From Prevotella sp. UBA2725 (lineage in GTDB: Bacteria; Bacteroidota; Bacteroidia; Bacteroidales; Bacteroidaceae), in the NCBI GenBank assembly GCA_002353825.1, contig DEKJ01000025.1, positions 1 through 56,391 on the forward strand: 56,391 nt of DNA. The letters run 5' to 3'. A model generated the notes under the pieces. That model did not search any database. It had not been told where the DNA came from and was given only the letters and a program-made list of their open reading frames with translations. This document shows positions 16,760 to 25,994 of the stretch, one piece after another. The stretch's first letter is position 1. The number at the start of each line of letters is the position of its first letter. The position numbers and the translations under genes were made by a program.

Positions 16760-17374
16760 ATGGTAATAAAGAATTTAGAAAACAAGATCAAACTTGTCCT
16801 GATCATCTGCTCCCTGTTCCTTGTGGGATGCGTAGCTATCTCACTTGGGAGTATCTGGACAGCCCGCGGGATGGTCAACGACGCCCAGAAGAAAGTCTAT
16901 GTCCTTGACGGCAATGTACCGATACTTGTGAACCGCAGTACGATGGAGGAGACGCTCGACGTGGAAGCCAAGAGTCATGTGGAGATGTTCCATCACTACT
17001 TCTTCACGCTCGCTCCGGATGACAAGTATATCAAGTACACGATGGAGAAAGCCATGTACCTCATCGATGAGTCGGGACTGGCTCAGTACAATGCCTTGAA
17101 AGAGAAAGGCTTCTATGGCAATATCATGGGAACAAGCGCCGTCTTCAGTATCTTCTGCGACAGCATCCAGTTCGACAAGGAGAAGATGACCTTCACCTAT
17201 TACGGCAGACAGCGTATTGAGCGAAGAACTTCAGTGTTGATGCGAGAGCTTGTGACAGAAGGCTCTGTCAAGCGGGTGCCCCGGACTGAGAACAACCCTC
17301 ATGGGCTCTTGATTGTCAACTGGCGTACGATCATCAATAAGGATATCGACCAGCGAACCAAGTCTAACTTCTAA
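16760..17374 (+). CDS. traK: Conjugation protein TraK (VirB8-like)
   Basis: 204 residues, family length. One membrane segment near 11-32 is followed by a periplasmic domain. Landmarks are VDGNVPIL-like VLDGNVPILVNRSTMEETLD, then EAKSHVEMFHHYFFTLAPDD and the closing NNPHGLLIVNWRTIINKDI. The last pattern is a good marker of TraK. VirB8-type proteins nucleate assembly of the inner-membrane complex. The call is firm from sequence pattern and from its place after traJ. Confidence 0.92.
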   Translation: MVIKNLENKIKLVLIICSLFLVGCVAISLGSIWTARGMVNDAQKKVYVLDGNVPILVNRSTMEETLDVEAKSHVEMFHHYFFTLAPDDKYIKYTMEKAMYLIDESGLAQYNALKEKGFYGNIMGTSAVFSIFCDSIQFDKEKMTFTYYGRQRIERRTSVLMRELVTEGSVKRVPRTENNPHGLLIVNWRTIINKDIDQRTKSNF

Positions 17375-17385
17375 TATTCAATGAT

Positions 17386-17775
17386 ATGGGACTGAAGAAA
17401 ATCATTTTGGGCGAGAAGATGCCCGACAAGGACGATCCACAATACAAGGAGAAATATGAGAAAGGTGTTGAAGCCGGTAAGTCGTTTGCCCAGGCTTTGC
17501 GTCTTGACAAAGGTGCGGCATGTATCCAGCGCTTTGCAACGAAGCATTCCAAACTTTTTCTTGCCCTTGTCTTTGCCTTTGTCTTGTTCAGTGTCGGCCT
17601 AAACCTCTATAGGATGTCAACGGCAGTCAGACAGCGCCCCGTGCGTACGAGCGCCGTTGAAAGACAGGAGAAGGAGCTGAAGATGAAGCGCCACCGCCAG
17701 CAAATGCAGAATCAAGAGAACCTGGAACAGATGACAAATATCACCAATAACCCAGCAGCGTATGAAACTAACTGA
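17386..17775 (+). CDS. TraL-like small membrane protein
   Basis: 129 residues. A charged cytoplasmic part (about 1-50) is followed by one membrane segment (about 54-73, LFLALVFAFVLFSVGLNLYR). A basic, Gln- and Met-rich periplasmic tail completes it. It has the place and topology of TraL (DUF3989), between traK and traM, although it is longer than the usual ~100 residues and its N-terminus is not one I recognise. It overlaps traM by 14 bases, so the two are translationally coupled. Confidence 0.7.
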   Translation: MGLKKIILGEKMPDKDDPQYKEKYEKGVEAGKSFAQALRLDKGAACIQRFATKHSKLFLALVFAFVLFSVGLNLYRMSTAVRQRPVRTSAVERQEKELKMKRHRQQMQNQENLEQMTNITNNPAAYETN

Positions 17776-19003
17776 GAAGATTAACTTCCGGCAGCCGAAG
17801 TACATGCTGCCCGCTATTCTGTATCTGCCGGTCTTGTTCTGCGGGTATTTCGTGTTCCGTCTCTTCAACACGGAGAAGGCTGAGGTCAAGGACTCGAAGC
17901 TTGAGACTACAGAATATATCAACACCAAGCTTCCCGATGCCAACATCAAAGGTGACGGTATCGGTGACAAGTACACCAATATGCTCAACGACTTCGGAAA
18001 GATCAAAGACTCAACAGCTGTGGAGAATGTGGAGCGTGGCAATGAGAACATCAAGGAAGAATACACCTCCCAATACTCGGATGCCGACCTCGCTGCTATG
18101 GACAAAGGCAGTGCAGAAGCCCATAAGTCCATGGAAAAGCTGAGAAAGCTTCAGGAGCAGATCCGACAGCAGCAAGAGAAAGACAATAACCTCACACCGG
18201 ATCGGACCGGCGGAAACACGCCAGAGGAAGAACAGACATTAGAGAATCTCCGTCAGGCACTTGCCGATGCCCGTCAGGAAGGACTGCGCAAGGCTGGTGT
18301 TCCCACTGATGATGCTCCTGAGAATGCTGATGGAGACAATAAGTCCTCTAAGAATGCGAAGGGTGAGACTACTATTGAAGGCAAGGTCAACGTCAATCCG
18401 AAAGCAGTAACGGAGATATCTGAAGAAGCCGAGACCGAAGAAGTCGTCAAGGTGCAGAAACAAACGTCAGACTACTTCAATACCATCACTGCCAATGAGC
18501 CGGAGCACAAGCTTGTCAAGGCTATCGTGGACGAGGATGTCAATGCCGTCGATGGCAGCCGTGTACGCCTGAGACTTCTCGATGACATCGATGTGGGCGA
18601 GCGGACGATCCCTTCCGGTACCTATCTCTACTGTACGATGAGCGGCTTCGGCCAACAACGAGTCAAAGGTACGATACAGAGCATCCTGTATAATGACGAG
18701 CTCATCAAGATAAATCTGAGTCTGTATGACACGGATGGCATGGAAGGACTCTATGTGCCGAGGAGCAGTTTCCGCCAGACTACGAAGGACGTTGCCAGTG
18801 GCGCTGTCAACCAGAATATGAGCCTCAATAATGGCACGACGGGTAGCACCTCACTGAGCACCTGGGGAATGCAGGCCGTACAGAATGCCTATACGAAGAC
18901 CGCCAATGCCATCTCCAAGAACATCAGACAAAACAAGGTGAAGATCAAATATGGCACGCAGGTCTATCTGATTAACTCCCGGGAGAAAAAGAACAAAAAA
19001 TAA
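17762..19003 (+). CDS. traM: Conjugation protein TraM (VirB10-like)
   Basis: 413 residues. A single membrane segment near 16-33 is followed by a long charged, coiled-coil and Glu/Asn/Gln-rich region (about 60-225), the part that spans the periplasm. The folded C-terminal domain (about 240-405) shows the TraM patterns VKAIVDEDVNAVDGSRVRLR, PSGTYLYCTMSGFGQQRVKG, INLSLYDTDGMEGLYVPRS and KVKIKYGTQVYLI. VirB10-type proteins link inner-membrane energy to the outer-membrane pore. traN follows nine bases later. Confidence 0.94.
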   Translation: MKLTEKINFRQPKYMLPAILYLPVLFCGYFVFRLFNTEKAEVKDSKLETTEYINTKLPDANIKGDGIGDKYTNMLNDFGKIKDSTAVENVERGNENIKEEYTSQYSDADLAAMDKGSAEAHKSMEKLRKLQEQIRQQQEKDNNLTPDRTGGNTPEEEQTLENLRQALADARQEGLRKAGVPTDDAPENADGDNKSSKNAKGETTIEGKVNVNPKAVTEISEEAETEEVVKVQKQTSDYFNTITANEPEHKLVKAIVDEDVNAVDGSRVRLRLLDDIDVGERTIPSGTYLYCTMSGFGQQRVKGTIQSILYNDELIKINLSLYDTDGMEGLYVPRSSFRQTTKDVASGAVNQNMSLNNGTTGSTSLSTWGMQAVQNAYTKTANAISKNIRQNKVKIKYGTQVYLINSREKKNKK

Positions 19004-19012
19004 GCAGAACAT

Positions 19013-19864
19013 ATGGAACCAATGAAGATTCTTATCGCAGCTACGGCATGCGTCCTTTCATCGCTGACGTCATGGGCTCAGAAGTCCATGGACAACATGC
19101 AGTTGCTCACCGTCAACGAGAACGTCACCACTGTCATCACGGCCAGTGAGCCCGTCCGTTTCGTAGACATCAGTACAGACAAGGTGGCTGGTGACCAGCC
19201 TATCAACAACACGATCCGCCTCAAACCGAAAGAAGGTGTCGATTTAAACAGGGATGGTGACATCCTTGCCGTGGTGACAATCATAACCGAGCGTTACCGC
19301 ACGCAGTATGGACTTATCTACACCTCAAGGATGGAGGAAGCTGTTACCGACAAGACCATCGAATGTGATGAGCGTACGGCATACAACAACCCGGCAGTGA
19401 GCATGAGTACCAAGGACATGGTCTATTATGCCCGTCAGATATGGGTTTCACCTGCCCGTTACCGTAATGCCGCCACGAAGAAACACCGCATGACGATGCG
19501 ACTGAATAACGTGTATAGTGTCGGAGACTACTTCTTCCTCGACTTCTCGATAGACAACCGCACGAACATCAAATTTGATATTGACCAGTTGCGGGTGAAG
19601 CTGACGGACAAGAAGACGGCTAAGGCAACAAACTCTCAGACCATCGACCTGACACCCGAGCTCGTCCTTGACCAGACGAGGTCTTTCCTTCACGGCTACC
19701 GGAATGTCATTGTTATCAAGAAAATGACGTTCCCCAACGACAAGATCCTCACCATAGAGATGAGCGAGAAGCAGATCAGCGGCCGTACCATCAATCTTAG
19801 TGTCGAGTATGAGGACATCCTTCATGCCGATGCCTTCAACAAAATCCTCCTTCATGAAGATTAA
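19013..19864 (+). CDS. traN: Conjugation protein TraN (VirB9-like, DUF4138)
   Basis: 283 residues. The signal peptide (KILIAATACVLSSLTSWAQK) fits a start at 19013 or at the ATG at 19022. The mature protein shows TraN landmarks: TVNENVTTVITASEPVRFVD, the IVTER-like AVVTIITERYRTQYGLIY, then NNVYSVGDYFFLDFSIDNRT, and EMSEKQISGRTINLSVEYED near the end. VirB9-type proteins line the outer-membrane core complex with TraM and TraO. The call is firm. Confidence 0.93.
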   Translation: MEPMKILIAATACVLSSLTSWAQKSMDNMQLLTVNENVTTVITASEPVRFVDISTDKVAGDQPINNTIRLKPKEGVDLNRDGDILAVVTIITERYRTQYGLIYTSRMEEAVTDKTIECDERTAYNNPAVSMSTKDMVYYARQIWVSPARYRNAATKKHRMTMRLNNVYSVGDYFFLDFSIDNRTNIKFDIDQLRVKLTDKKTAKATNSQTIDLTPELVLDQTRSFLHGYRNVIVIKKMTFPNDKILTIEMSEKQISGRTINLSVEYEDILHADAFNKILLHED

Positions 19865-19876
19865 AAGTCATAGGAT

Positions 19877-20398
19877 ATGAGAAACATGATTAGCAGAATG
19901 ATCTTTGCTGTGTCTTTGTTGTGTGTGGGACTATGTGCCCATGCACAAAGCCACAGTGACCGAGTTTCGATAGGTGTCGGCGCACTCTATGAGAGAGGCT
20001 TCGATGCAACGTTATCTGTAGAGCATGAGACCATGAACCACAACGCCTGGGAGTATTTTGTCAACGGCTACCTGAAGTATGAAAAAGACAAGGAAGTAGG
20101 GCATATCACCCATGATTCCTTCTGGAAGAGCTACAACACATGGGGCTTGGGCATTGCCTATAAGCCTTGTGTCTATCGGGGGATGAACAGTTACGGTAGT
20201 ATGCGAATTGGTGGCAGTGCCGGCAGTGACCGGCATGACGCTGTCGGCTGGGTCAACCTTGGCTATGAGCATGATTACGCCTTAAGAGCCGGATGGCATC
20301 TGTTCTGGCAGGTGAAAACGGATGTATCCATCAGTGGACGAGACCTCTTTCGGACTGGCGTCGTGCTTGGATTCAAACTCCCTGTTGGTAAACGATAA
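19877..20398 (+). CDS. traO: TraO-like outer-membrane beta-barrel protein
   Basis: 173 residues. The signal peptide ends near CAHAQ-SHSD. The mature part alternates polar and aromatic residues as an outer-membrane barrel does (VSIGVGALYERGFDATLSVE; WGLGIAYKPCVYRGMNSYG; GVVLGFKLP at the end). It follows traN directly, the position of TraO. It is a little shorter than the TraO proteins I know, so the symbol is given on position and fold rather than on a motif. Confidence 0.78.
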   Translation: MRNMISRMIFAVSLLCVGLCAHAQSHSDRVSIGVGALYERGFDATLSVEHETMNHNAWEYFVNGYLKYEKDKEVGHITHDSFWKSYNTWGLGIAYKPCVYRGMNSYGSMRIGGSAGSDRHDAVGWVNLGYEHDYALRAGWHLFWQVKTDVSISGRDLFRTGVVLGFKLPVGKR

Positions 20399-20411
20399 TA
20401 ATGATTACATA

Positions 20412-21089
20412 ATGATTACTATGAGCAAACTCAAATATATGTTAGGCATAGTGGCTGTCTCAAGCCTCCTTGTCTCTTGCGATAACCATATCATCGAGGA
20501 TTATTCCTGGCATTCGTGGAAGCCGGGGATGGTCTATTGCACCAATGGCGATGTGGGCAGTTATGAGGAATGTGTTGCAAAGGGCCATCAGCCCGAGGCT
20601 GTCATCTTCTATGTTGACAGTAACAATGAGACGGATGGCGCTGCTTATGCCGTTGCCCTCCGTGACAGTTATGAAGGAGCCTTTGAAGATACCGATACGG
20701 TGTATTCTGCACAAGGTACATCGACAGACATCACGGAACTCGATGGTGAGACAAACACGACGGCCTTGAGGTATTTTCAGATCCAGTCGCCCATTGCACA
20801 GAACGTAGCAGCTAAGTATTTCATCCCTTCTGTTGCAGAAATGTACAAGCTCTATGCAGCGAGGAACGTTGTCAACAGCGTCATTGAACAGTGTGGCGGT
20901 GACCGACTGCCTACAGATGATAAAAACTGCTGGTACTGGACAAGCACGGAGTGCGAAGGTGCTACAACAGACCGGGCATGGCGCTTCAGCCTTTACTCCG
21001 GCAGATTTGAGCAGGCTGACAAGCATGCCAGCCTCCCCACGAGACCAATTCTATTGATTAGACTGAACAAAGCAGAGCAAGACTTATGA
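20412..21089 (+). CDS. Lipoprotein with FISUMP/DUF1566-like domain
   Basis: 225 residues from the ATG at 20412; 20421 is equally possible. The longer reading from 20322 overlaps traO. The lipobox is VSSLLVSCDN. The C-terminal half resembles the lectin-like fold of FISUMP/DUF1566 proteins: a PSVAEMYKL turn, a WYWTSTEC block, then WRFSLYSGRFEQADK and a final PTRPILLIRL strand. Such domains are found in surface and adhesin-like proteins. It lies between traO and the coupling ATPase, where CTnDOT-type operons have traP/traQ. It overlaps the next start by four bases. It is probably a surface component of the mating pair; the role is inferred. Confidence 0.65.
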   Translation: MITMSKLKYMLGIVAVSSLLVSCDNHIIEDYSWHSWKPGMVYCTNGDVGSYEECVAKGHQPEAVIFYVDSNNETDGAAYAVALRDSYEGAFEDTDTVYSAQGTSTDITELDGETNTTALRYFQIQSPIAQNVAAKYFIPSVAEMYKLYAARNVVNSVIEQCGGDRLPTDDKNCWYWTSTECEGATTDRAWRFSLYSGRFEQADKHASLPTRPILLIRLNKAEQDL

Positions 21090-23275
21090 TGGAAGAAAGC
21101 AAGGATTTGCAGGCGATCTACAAGATCTTCAGAACCTTCGTCTACGTATCAGTTGTTTTGGAGTTCTTCGAATATGCCGTCAACCCAAAGGCATTTGACT
21201 TTTTGGGTGGCATCATCGTAGATATCCACGGGCGACTGAAGCTGATGGATGTATACCAGGACGGCCATCTTCTTCACAGTAAGATCATGACTTTCCTGAT
21301 GATCTGCGTAACCTGTATCGGTACCCGAAACAAGAAGAACCTCGAGTTCAATGCCAAGCGCATGGTTATCTATCCCATCTCGTTTGGCTCTATCCTGATG
21401 TTCATGTCGGTTTGGGTATTCTACCAATCCCAGACTCCGAGGTTTTTCAGCCTGTATTATACTACTTGGATCTACTTTGCCATGTCTATCGTTGGCACGG
21501 TGCTTTGTCATATTGCCCTTGACAACATATCAAAGTACATGAAGAACGGACTTCTTAAAGACCGGTTCAATTTCGAGAACGAGTCTTTTGTCCAGAGTGA
21601 GGAACTCGTTGAAAATAAGTACAGTGTCAATATTCCGATGAGGTATTACTACAAGGGTAAGTTTCGTAAGGGTTGGGTGAATATCACCAATCCTTTCCGT
21701 GGCACTTGGGTAGTAGGAACGCCTGGCTCTGGTAAGACCTTCTCCATCATCGAGCCGTTTATCCGCCAGCACAGTGCCAAGGGCTTTGCCATGGTGGTCT
21801 ATGACTATAAGTTCCCTACGCTTGCGCAAAAGCTCTACTATCATTACTGCATCAACAAGAAAGCGGGCAAGGTGCCTACGGGATGCCAGTTCAACATCAT
21901 CAACTTTGTGGATGTGGAGATGAGCCGTCGTGTCAATCCGATCCAGTTGAAGTATATCAGCAACCTCGCTGCTGCCAGTGAGACAGCCGAGACACTCCTT
22001 GAGTCGCTCCAGAAAGGCAAGAAGGAGAGTGGGGGAGGCTCGGACCAGTTCTTCCAGACATCAGCTGTCAACTTCCTCGCCGCCTGCATCTACTTTTTCT
22101 GTAACTATGAGAAACGTCCTTACGACGCTGAAGGGCATGAGCTCAACTTCGATAAGACCATCGACCCGGAGACAGGTATGATCAAGCCGACTGGCATCGT
22201 TAGGGATGCTACGGGGAACATCGTGAAGCCGGCCTATTGGTTAGGTAAGTACAGTGACATGCCGCATATCCTGTCTTTCCTCAATGAGAGCTATGAGACG
22301 ATCTTTGAGGTTCTGATGACAGACACCGAGGTTGCACCGCTCCTCGCTCCATTCAAGACTGCCTTTGAGAACAAGGCAATGGAGCAATTAGAAGGTATGA
22401 TCGGTACGCTGCGAGTCTTCACCTCACGCCTTGCAACCAAGGAGTCTTACTGGATCTTCAGCAAGGATGGTGATGACTTTGACCTGAAGGTAAGTGACCC
22501 TGAACACCCAAGTTATCTGCTCATTGCCAACGATCCGGAGATGGAGAGCATCATCGGAGCATTGAATGCGCTTATCCTCAACCGTCTCGTCACCCGTGTA
22601 AATACCGGCCAGGGCAAGAACGTACCGGTCAGCATCATCGTTGATGAGCTTCCAACCCTTTACTTTCACAAGATTGACCGACTGATAGGAACAGCTCGAA
22701 GCAACAAGGTGAGTGTGGCTTTGGGCTTTCAGGAACTTCCTCAGTTAGAGTCTGACTATGGCAAAGTCGGCATGCAGAAAGTCATCACTACCGTCGGTAA
22801 TGTAATCAGTGGCTCTGCAAGAGCTAAGGAGACCCTTGAATGGCTGTCCAATGACATCTTCGGCAAGGTGGTTCAGCTCAAGAAAGGTGTAACTATCGAT
22901 CGTGATCGCACATCCGTCAACCTCAATGAGAACATGGATTCGCTCGTTCCTGGCTCTAAGATTGCCGACATGGCAACAGGATGGATCTGTGGCCAGACTG
23001 CACGCGACTTTGTCAAGACCAAGACCGGCATCGGCGGCAGCATGGATATCCAGGATTCGCAGGAGTTCAAGACCAGCAAGTTCTTCTGCAAGACCGACTT
23101 TGACATGAATGAGATTGGCGCTGAAGAGAAAAACTATGCCAACTACAAGATTCCCAAGTTCTATAGTTTCGGCTCGACAGAAGAGAAGGAGCGCATCCTT
23201 TATAAGCACTTCCTCACGGTCAATGCGGAGGTAAAGTCAATGATTGCGGAGATACAAGAGTTCCACAAGAAATAA
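21086..23275 (+). CDS. Type IV coupling protein (VirD4/TraG family ATPase)
   Basis: 729 residues. Several N-terminal membrane segments (about 15-35, 60-75, 92-115 and 128-150) are followed by a VirD4-type ATPase domain. Walker A WVVGTPGSGKTFSIIEPFIR lies near 209-228 and Walker B VSIIVDELPTLYFHKIDRL near 513-532. Coupling proteins recognise relaxase complexes and feed DNA to the channel. The gene shares four bases with the lipoprotein and ends the tra operon. It is the probable receptor for any C-terminal signal on the mobilizable element's relaxase. Confidence 0.94.
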   Translation: MMEESKDLQAIYKIFRTFVYVSVVLEFFEYAVNPKAFDFLGGIIVDIHGRLKLMDVYQDGHLLHSKIMTFLMICVTCIGTRNKKNLEFNAKRMVIYPISFGSILMFMSVWVFYQSQTPRFFSLYYTTWIYFAMSIVGTVLCHIALDNISKYMKNGLLKDRFNFENESFVQSEELVENKYSVNIPMRYYYKGKFRKGWVNITNPFRGTWVVGTPGSGKTFSIIEPFIRQHSAKGFAMVVYDYKFPTLAQKLYYHYCINKKAGKVPTGCQFNIINFVDVEMSRRVNPIQLKYISNLAAASETAETLLESLQKGKKESGGGSDQFFQTSAVNFLAACIYFFCNYEKRPYDAEGHELNFDKTIDPETGMIKPTGIVRDATGNIVKPAYWLGKYSDMPHILSFLNESYETIFEVLMTDTEVAPLLAPFKTAFENKAMEQLEGMIGTLRVFTSRLATKESYWIFSKDGDDFDLKVSDPEHPSYLLIANDPEMESIIGALNALILNRLVTRVNTGQGKNVPVSIIVDELPTLYFHKIDRLIGTARSNKVSVALGFQELPQLESDYGKVGMQKVITTVGNVISGSARAKETLEWLSNDIFGKVVQLKKGVTIDRDRTSVNLNENMDSLVPGSKIADMATGWICGQTARDFVKTKTGIGGSMDIQDSQEFKTSKFFCKTDFDMNEIGAEEKNYANYKIPKFYSFGSTEEKERILYKHFLTVNAEVKSMIAEIQEFHKK

Positions 23276-23356
23276 CACATCACAACAGTAAAGACGGGGC
23301 TTCAGACTATTCATTCGAGAAATATGTAATGCTCGAGGGATATTTTGAAGTCCCGA

Positions 23357-23412
23357 TTGTTATTGTATGAAATAAAATATGTAAATTTGCAAAGGTGACT
23401 TCTGTAAGTCAC
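23357..23412 (+). promoter_or_regulatory. Promoter with a perfect hairpin at the predicted mRNA 5' end
   Basis: TTG (23357-23359) and TAAATTTG (23382-23389) are separated by 22 bases. GTGACTT (23395-23401) pairs perfectly with AAGTCAC (23406-23412) around a 4-base loop. The hairpin falls right at the predicted transcript start (about 23394), so it may stabilise the mRNA or be an operator. It serves the two small genes that follow. Confidence 0.6.
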
Positions 23413-23439
23413 ATATTTCGAAAAAGATGGAGGATGCTT

Positions 23440-23649
23440 ATGAAAATAGGATTCAGAAAACCTTCTTTGAAAAGAAGTATCAGCGCAAGGACCACGGGAC
23501 AGTTGAACCGTGCCATTAAGCGTGCCATCATACCTGGTTATGGAAAGCGTGGTATGGGAATACTTCATCCTAAGAAGGCATTGTATAACCGAGTGTATCG
23601 CCGTACTACCTTTGGTTTAGGCGATCTCATAAAACTATTCTTCAAGTAA
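23440..23649 (+). CDS. Small strongly basic protein, unknown
   Basis: 69 residues from the ATG at 23440, chosen because GGAGG at 23429-23433 is well placed for it; 23434 is the alternative. It is rich in Lys and Arg (KIGFRKPSLKRSISARTTG; LHPKKALYNRVYRRTTFG), with no hydrophobic segment until the final LIKLFFK. Basic proteins of this size often bind nucleic acid. It has its own promoter after the tra operon and is followed four bases later by a zinc-ribbon gene, so the pair is probably one unit. Family not recognised. Confidence 0.6.
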   Translation: MKIGFRKPSLKRSISARTTGQLNRAIKRAIIPGYGKRGMGILHPKKALYNRVYRRTTFGLGDLIKLFFK

Positions 23650-23653
23650 GCCT

Positions 23654-23770
23654 ATGGAAAATTTAGTTTGCCCCGAATGTGGATGTCCGGATATCATCGT
23701 ATATGATGACGGAACTGCAGAGTGTCAAGGTTGCGGTTTCGTATGCAACGTTGAGGTGTTTGAAGATTAA
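23654..23770 (+). CDS. 38-residue zinc-ribbon protein
   Basis: The ATG at 23654 opens a 38-residue frame ending TAA at 23770. The sequence has two Cys pairs, CPECG (Cys6, Cys9) and CQGCGF (Cys24, Cys27), spaced as in a zinc ribbon, with an acidic tail (VEVFED). The whole protein is the ribbon. Free zinc ribbons may act as transcription or RNA-binding adaptors. It begins four bases after the basic protein and faces the RecD2 gene end to end with a 16-base gap. The short length is normal for such proteins and explains why gene callers may miss it. Confidence 0.72.
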   Translation: MENLVCPECGCPDIIVYDDGTAECQGCGFVCNVEVFED

Positions 23771-23786
23771 GCCAAAACAGCTTAGT

Positions 23787-25982
23787 TTACTTTACCTTTT
23801 CTTCTGCAGCTAATTCAAGACTGTCTTCGTCATCCCTCCTCTGATAAACTGCAACAATCTTTCCTTGCAGCCGTTCCTTGAGGAGAGTGTTGCGCTGAGT
23901 GACTGTGTTGTGGTTGACGGCATACCACAGTGCCTTACGGGTACCGATTAGGATACAGATCTTCTTGGCACGAGTCACGGCAGTGTAGATGAGATTACGC
24001 TGAAGCATGACATAGTTGGTGAAATGGACGGGGATGATGACAATGGGATATTCCGAGCCCTGACTCTTATGGATGGTCGTAGCGTAGGAAAGACTGAATT
24101 CGTCGAGCTCTGAAGACTCATATTCAACAGACTTGCCATCGAAGTCGACGGTCAGCGTCCGGTCTTCCATGTTGACGAGTGTGACGATGCCCATGTCACC
24201 GTTGAACACTTCCTTCTGATAGTCATTCTTGAGTTGCATGACGCGGTCGTTCTTGCGGAAGGTGTAACCGCCTCGCTGCAAGCCTTCACCGACAGGGTTG
24301 ACTGCCTGCTGGATTGAGATATTGAGATTGCTTGCTCCGATGACTGATCGCTGCATCGGGGTGAGAACTTGGATGCTTGTTGAGGGCACATGATAGGCTT
24401 GGGGAAGTCGAGACTTTACGAGGCTCACAATGGTGGCTGCTATCTGTTCCGGATCTTCTGTCTCCATGAAGAAGAAGTCGGATTGTCTGCCATTGCTGAT
24501 ATCTGGGAAGCGGCCTTCGTTGATGGCGTGGGCGTTCATGATGATTCGGCTTGTCTGTGCCTGACGGAAGATACGGGTCAGACGAACGACGGGAACGACA
24601 TCGGATGAGATGATATCACGCAGTACATTACCGGGACCAACGGATGGCAACTGGTCTACATCACCGACAAGCAGCAGTCGCATGCCTTGGGGAAGAGCCT
24701 TGAGGAGAGAGTTCATCAGTACGATGTCAATCATCGAACTCTCGTCAACAATCAGTGCGTCACCTTCAAGGGGATTGTCCTCATTGTACTTATAGCCTTC
24801 GGAAGGGTTGAAGCCGAGCAGCCGGTGGATGGTTTTTGACTTCATGCCCGTCGCCTCTGTCATTCGTTTGGCGGCTCGGCCGGTAGGAGCAGCACAGAGA
24901 ATCTCCAAGCCCATGGTCTGCCAGGCAGCGATGATACCTTGAGTGACTGTTGTCTTGCCCGTACCCGGACCACCGGTCAGCACCATGACCTTTGATCTCG
25001 CCGCCTGACGGATAGCCTCCGTCTGCAGGTCATCGTAAGTGATGCCCGTACGTTTCTGAATCTCCTTGATGTTCGGTTCCTTCTGAAAGAGCGTCTTGGA
25101 ATTGTCCTGCATCAGCAGTCGCAACTTGTTGGCAACACCGACCTCACTGTAGTAGAGTGGGGGCAGATAAATCGCTTCACCTTCTGTCTTCAGATCTTCT
25201 GAGGCGATCATCTTGTCAAGCACTTGTTCGATAGAGTCCTTGTCTGCTCCAAGGAGTTGAACGCCGGCATCAAGCAGTTGGTTGCGCTCTGCATAGACAT
25301 GGCCTTCGTTGGACAGTTGGTTGAGGGTATAGACGATGCCACTCTTGCAGCGTCGTGGGTCATTCTTCGTATAGCCCATTTTCTCAGCGATGCTGTCAGC
25401 CGTCTTGAAACCAATACCCCAAATGTCATCGGCAAGGCAGTAGGGATTATCTTGTACCTTCTTGATGCTCTCCTTGCCGTAAGCTTTATAGATCTTTGCT
25501 GCATAGGCAGTGCTCACACCGTTGCCTTGGAGGAACACCATCACTTCCTTCACGTCGAGTTGCTTCATCCATGAATCGTGGATCTTTTTGATGCGCTTGG
25601 GACCGATGCCCGGAACATCACTGAGTTTCTTCGGCTCCTTCTCAATGACATCGAACGTATCGAGGCCGAAAGTTGAGACGATGAGCTTGGCATACTTCGG
25701 GCCGATACCCTTGACCAGTCCACTGCCAAGGTACTTCTCGATACCGAACTCCGTGGCGGGCATAGCTTCCTCATAGGTGCAGACAACGAACTGGGAGCCG
25801 TACTGCTTGTTGACTTTCCATTCGCCCTCAGCCACCATCACCGTGCCGACCGTCACTTCTGGCATGTTGCCGACCAGCGTGACAAGATCGTTGTATCCTT
25901 TCACGTTAGCCTTCAGGATGCTGTAACCATTCTCAGCACTCTGATAGGTGATTCGTTCTATGACTGCACGAAGCTTGCTCAT
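23787..25982 (-). CDS. recD2: ATP-dependent RecD2/TraA-type DNA helicase
   Basis: 731 residues, the normal RecD2 length. An N-terminal OB-like part is followed by two helix-hairpin-helix units (VKGIGPKYAKLIVSTFG; LSDVPGIGPKRIKKIHDSW). Walker A is LTGGPGTGKTTVTQG, near residues 333-347, and motif II is IVDESSMIDIV, near 410. The C-terminal UvrD-type block is SYATTIHKSQGSEYPIVII, near 630. RecD2 is a 5'-3' helicase in repair and replication. The gene is 12 bases after the carbonic anhydrase stop, so it may be the last gene of a minus-strand cargo operon rather than a conjugation gene. Confidence 0.95.
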   Translation of the reverse strand: MSKLRAVIERITYQSAENGYSILKANVKGYNDLVTLVGNMPEVTVGTVMVAEGEWKVNKQYGSQFVVCTYEEAMPATEFGIEKYLGSGLVKGIGPKYAKLIVSTFGLDTFDVIEKEPKKLSDVPGIGPKRIKKIHDSWMKQLDVKEVMVFLQGNGVSTAYAAKIYKAYGKESIKKVQDNPYCLADDIWGIGFKTADSIAEKMGYTKNDPRRCKSGIVYTLNQLSNEGHVYAERNQLLDAGVQLLGADKDSIEQVLDKMIASEDLKTEGEAIYLPPLYYSEVGVANKLRLLMQDNSKTLFQKEPNIKEIQKRTGITYDDLQTEAIRQAARSKVMVLTGGPGTGKTTVTQGIIAAWQTMGLEILCAAPTGRAAKRMTEATGMKSKTIHRLLGFNPSEGYKYNEDNPLEGDALIVDESSMIDIVLMNSLLKALPQGMRLLLVGDVDQLPSVGPGNVLRDIISSDVVPVVRLTRIFRQAQTSRIIMNAHAINEGRFPDISNGRQSDFFFMETEDPEQIAATIVSLVKSRLPQAYHVPSTSIQVLTPMQRSVIGASNLNISIQQAVNPVGEGLQRGGYTFRKNDRVMQLKNDYQKEVFNGDMGIVTLVNMEDRTLTVDFDGKSVEYESSELDEFSLSYATTIHKSQGSEYPIVIIPVHFTNYVMLQRNLIYTAVTRAKKICILIGTRKALWYAVNHNTVTQRNTLLKERLQGKIVAVYQRRDDEDSLELAAEEKVK

Positions 25983-25994
25983 TAGTTTTGTCGA

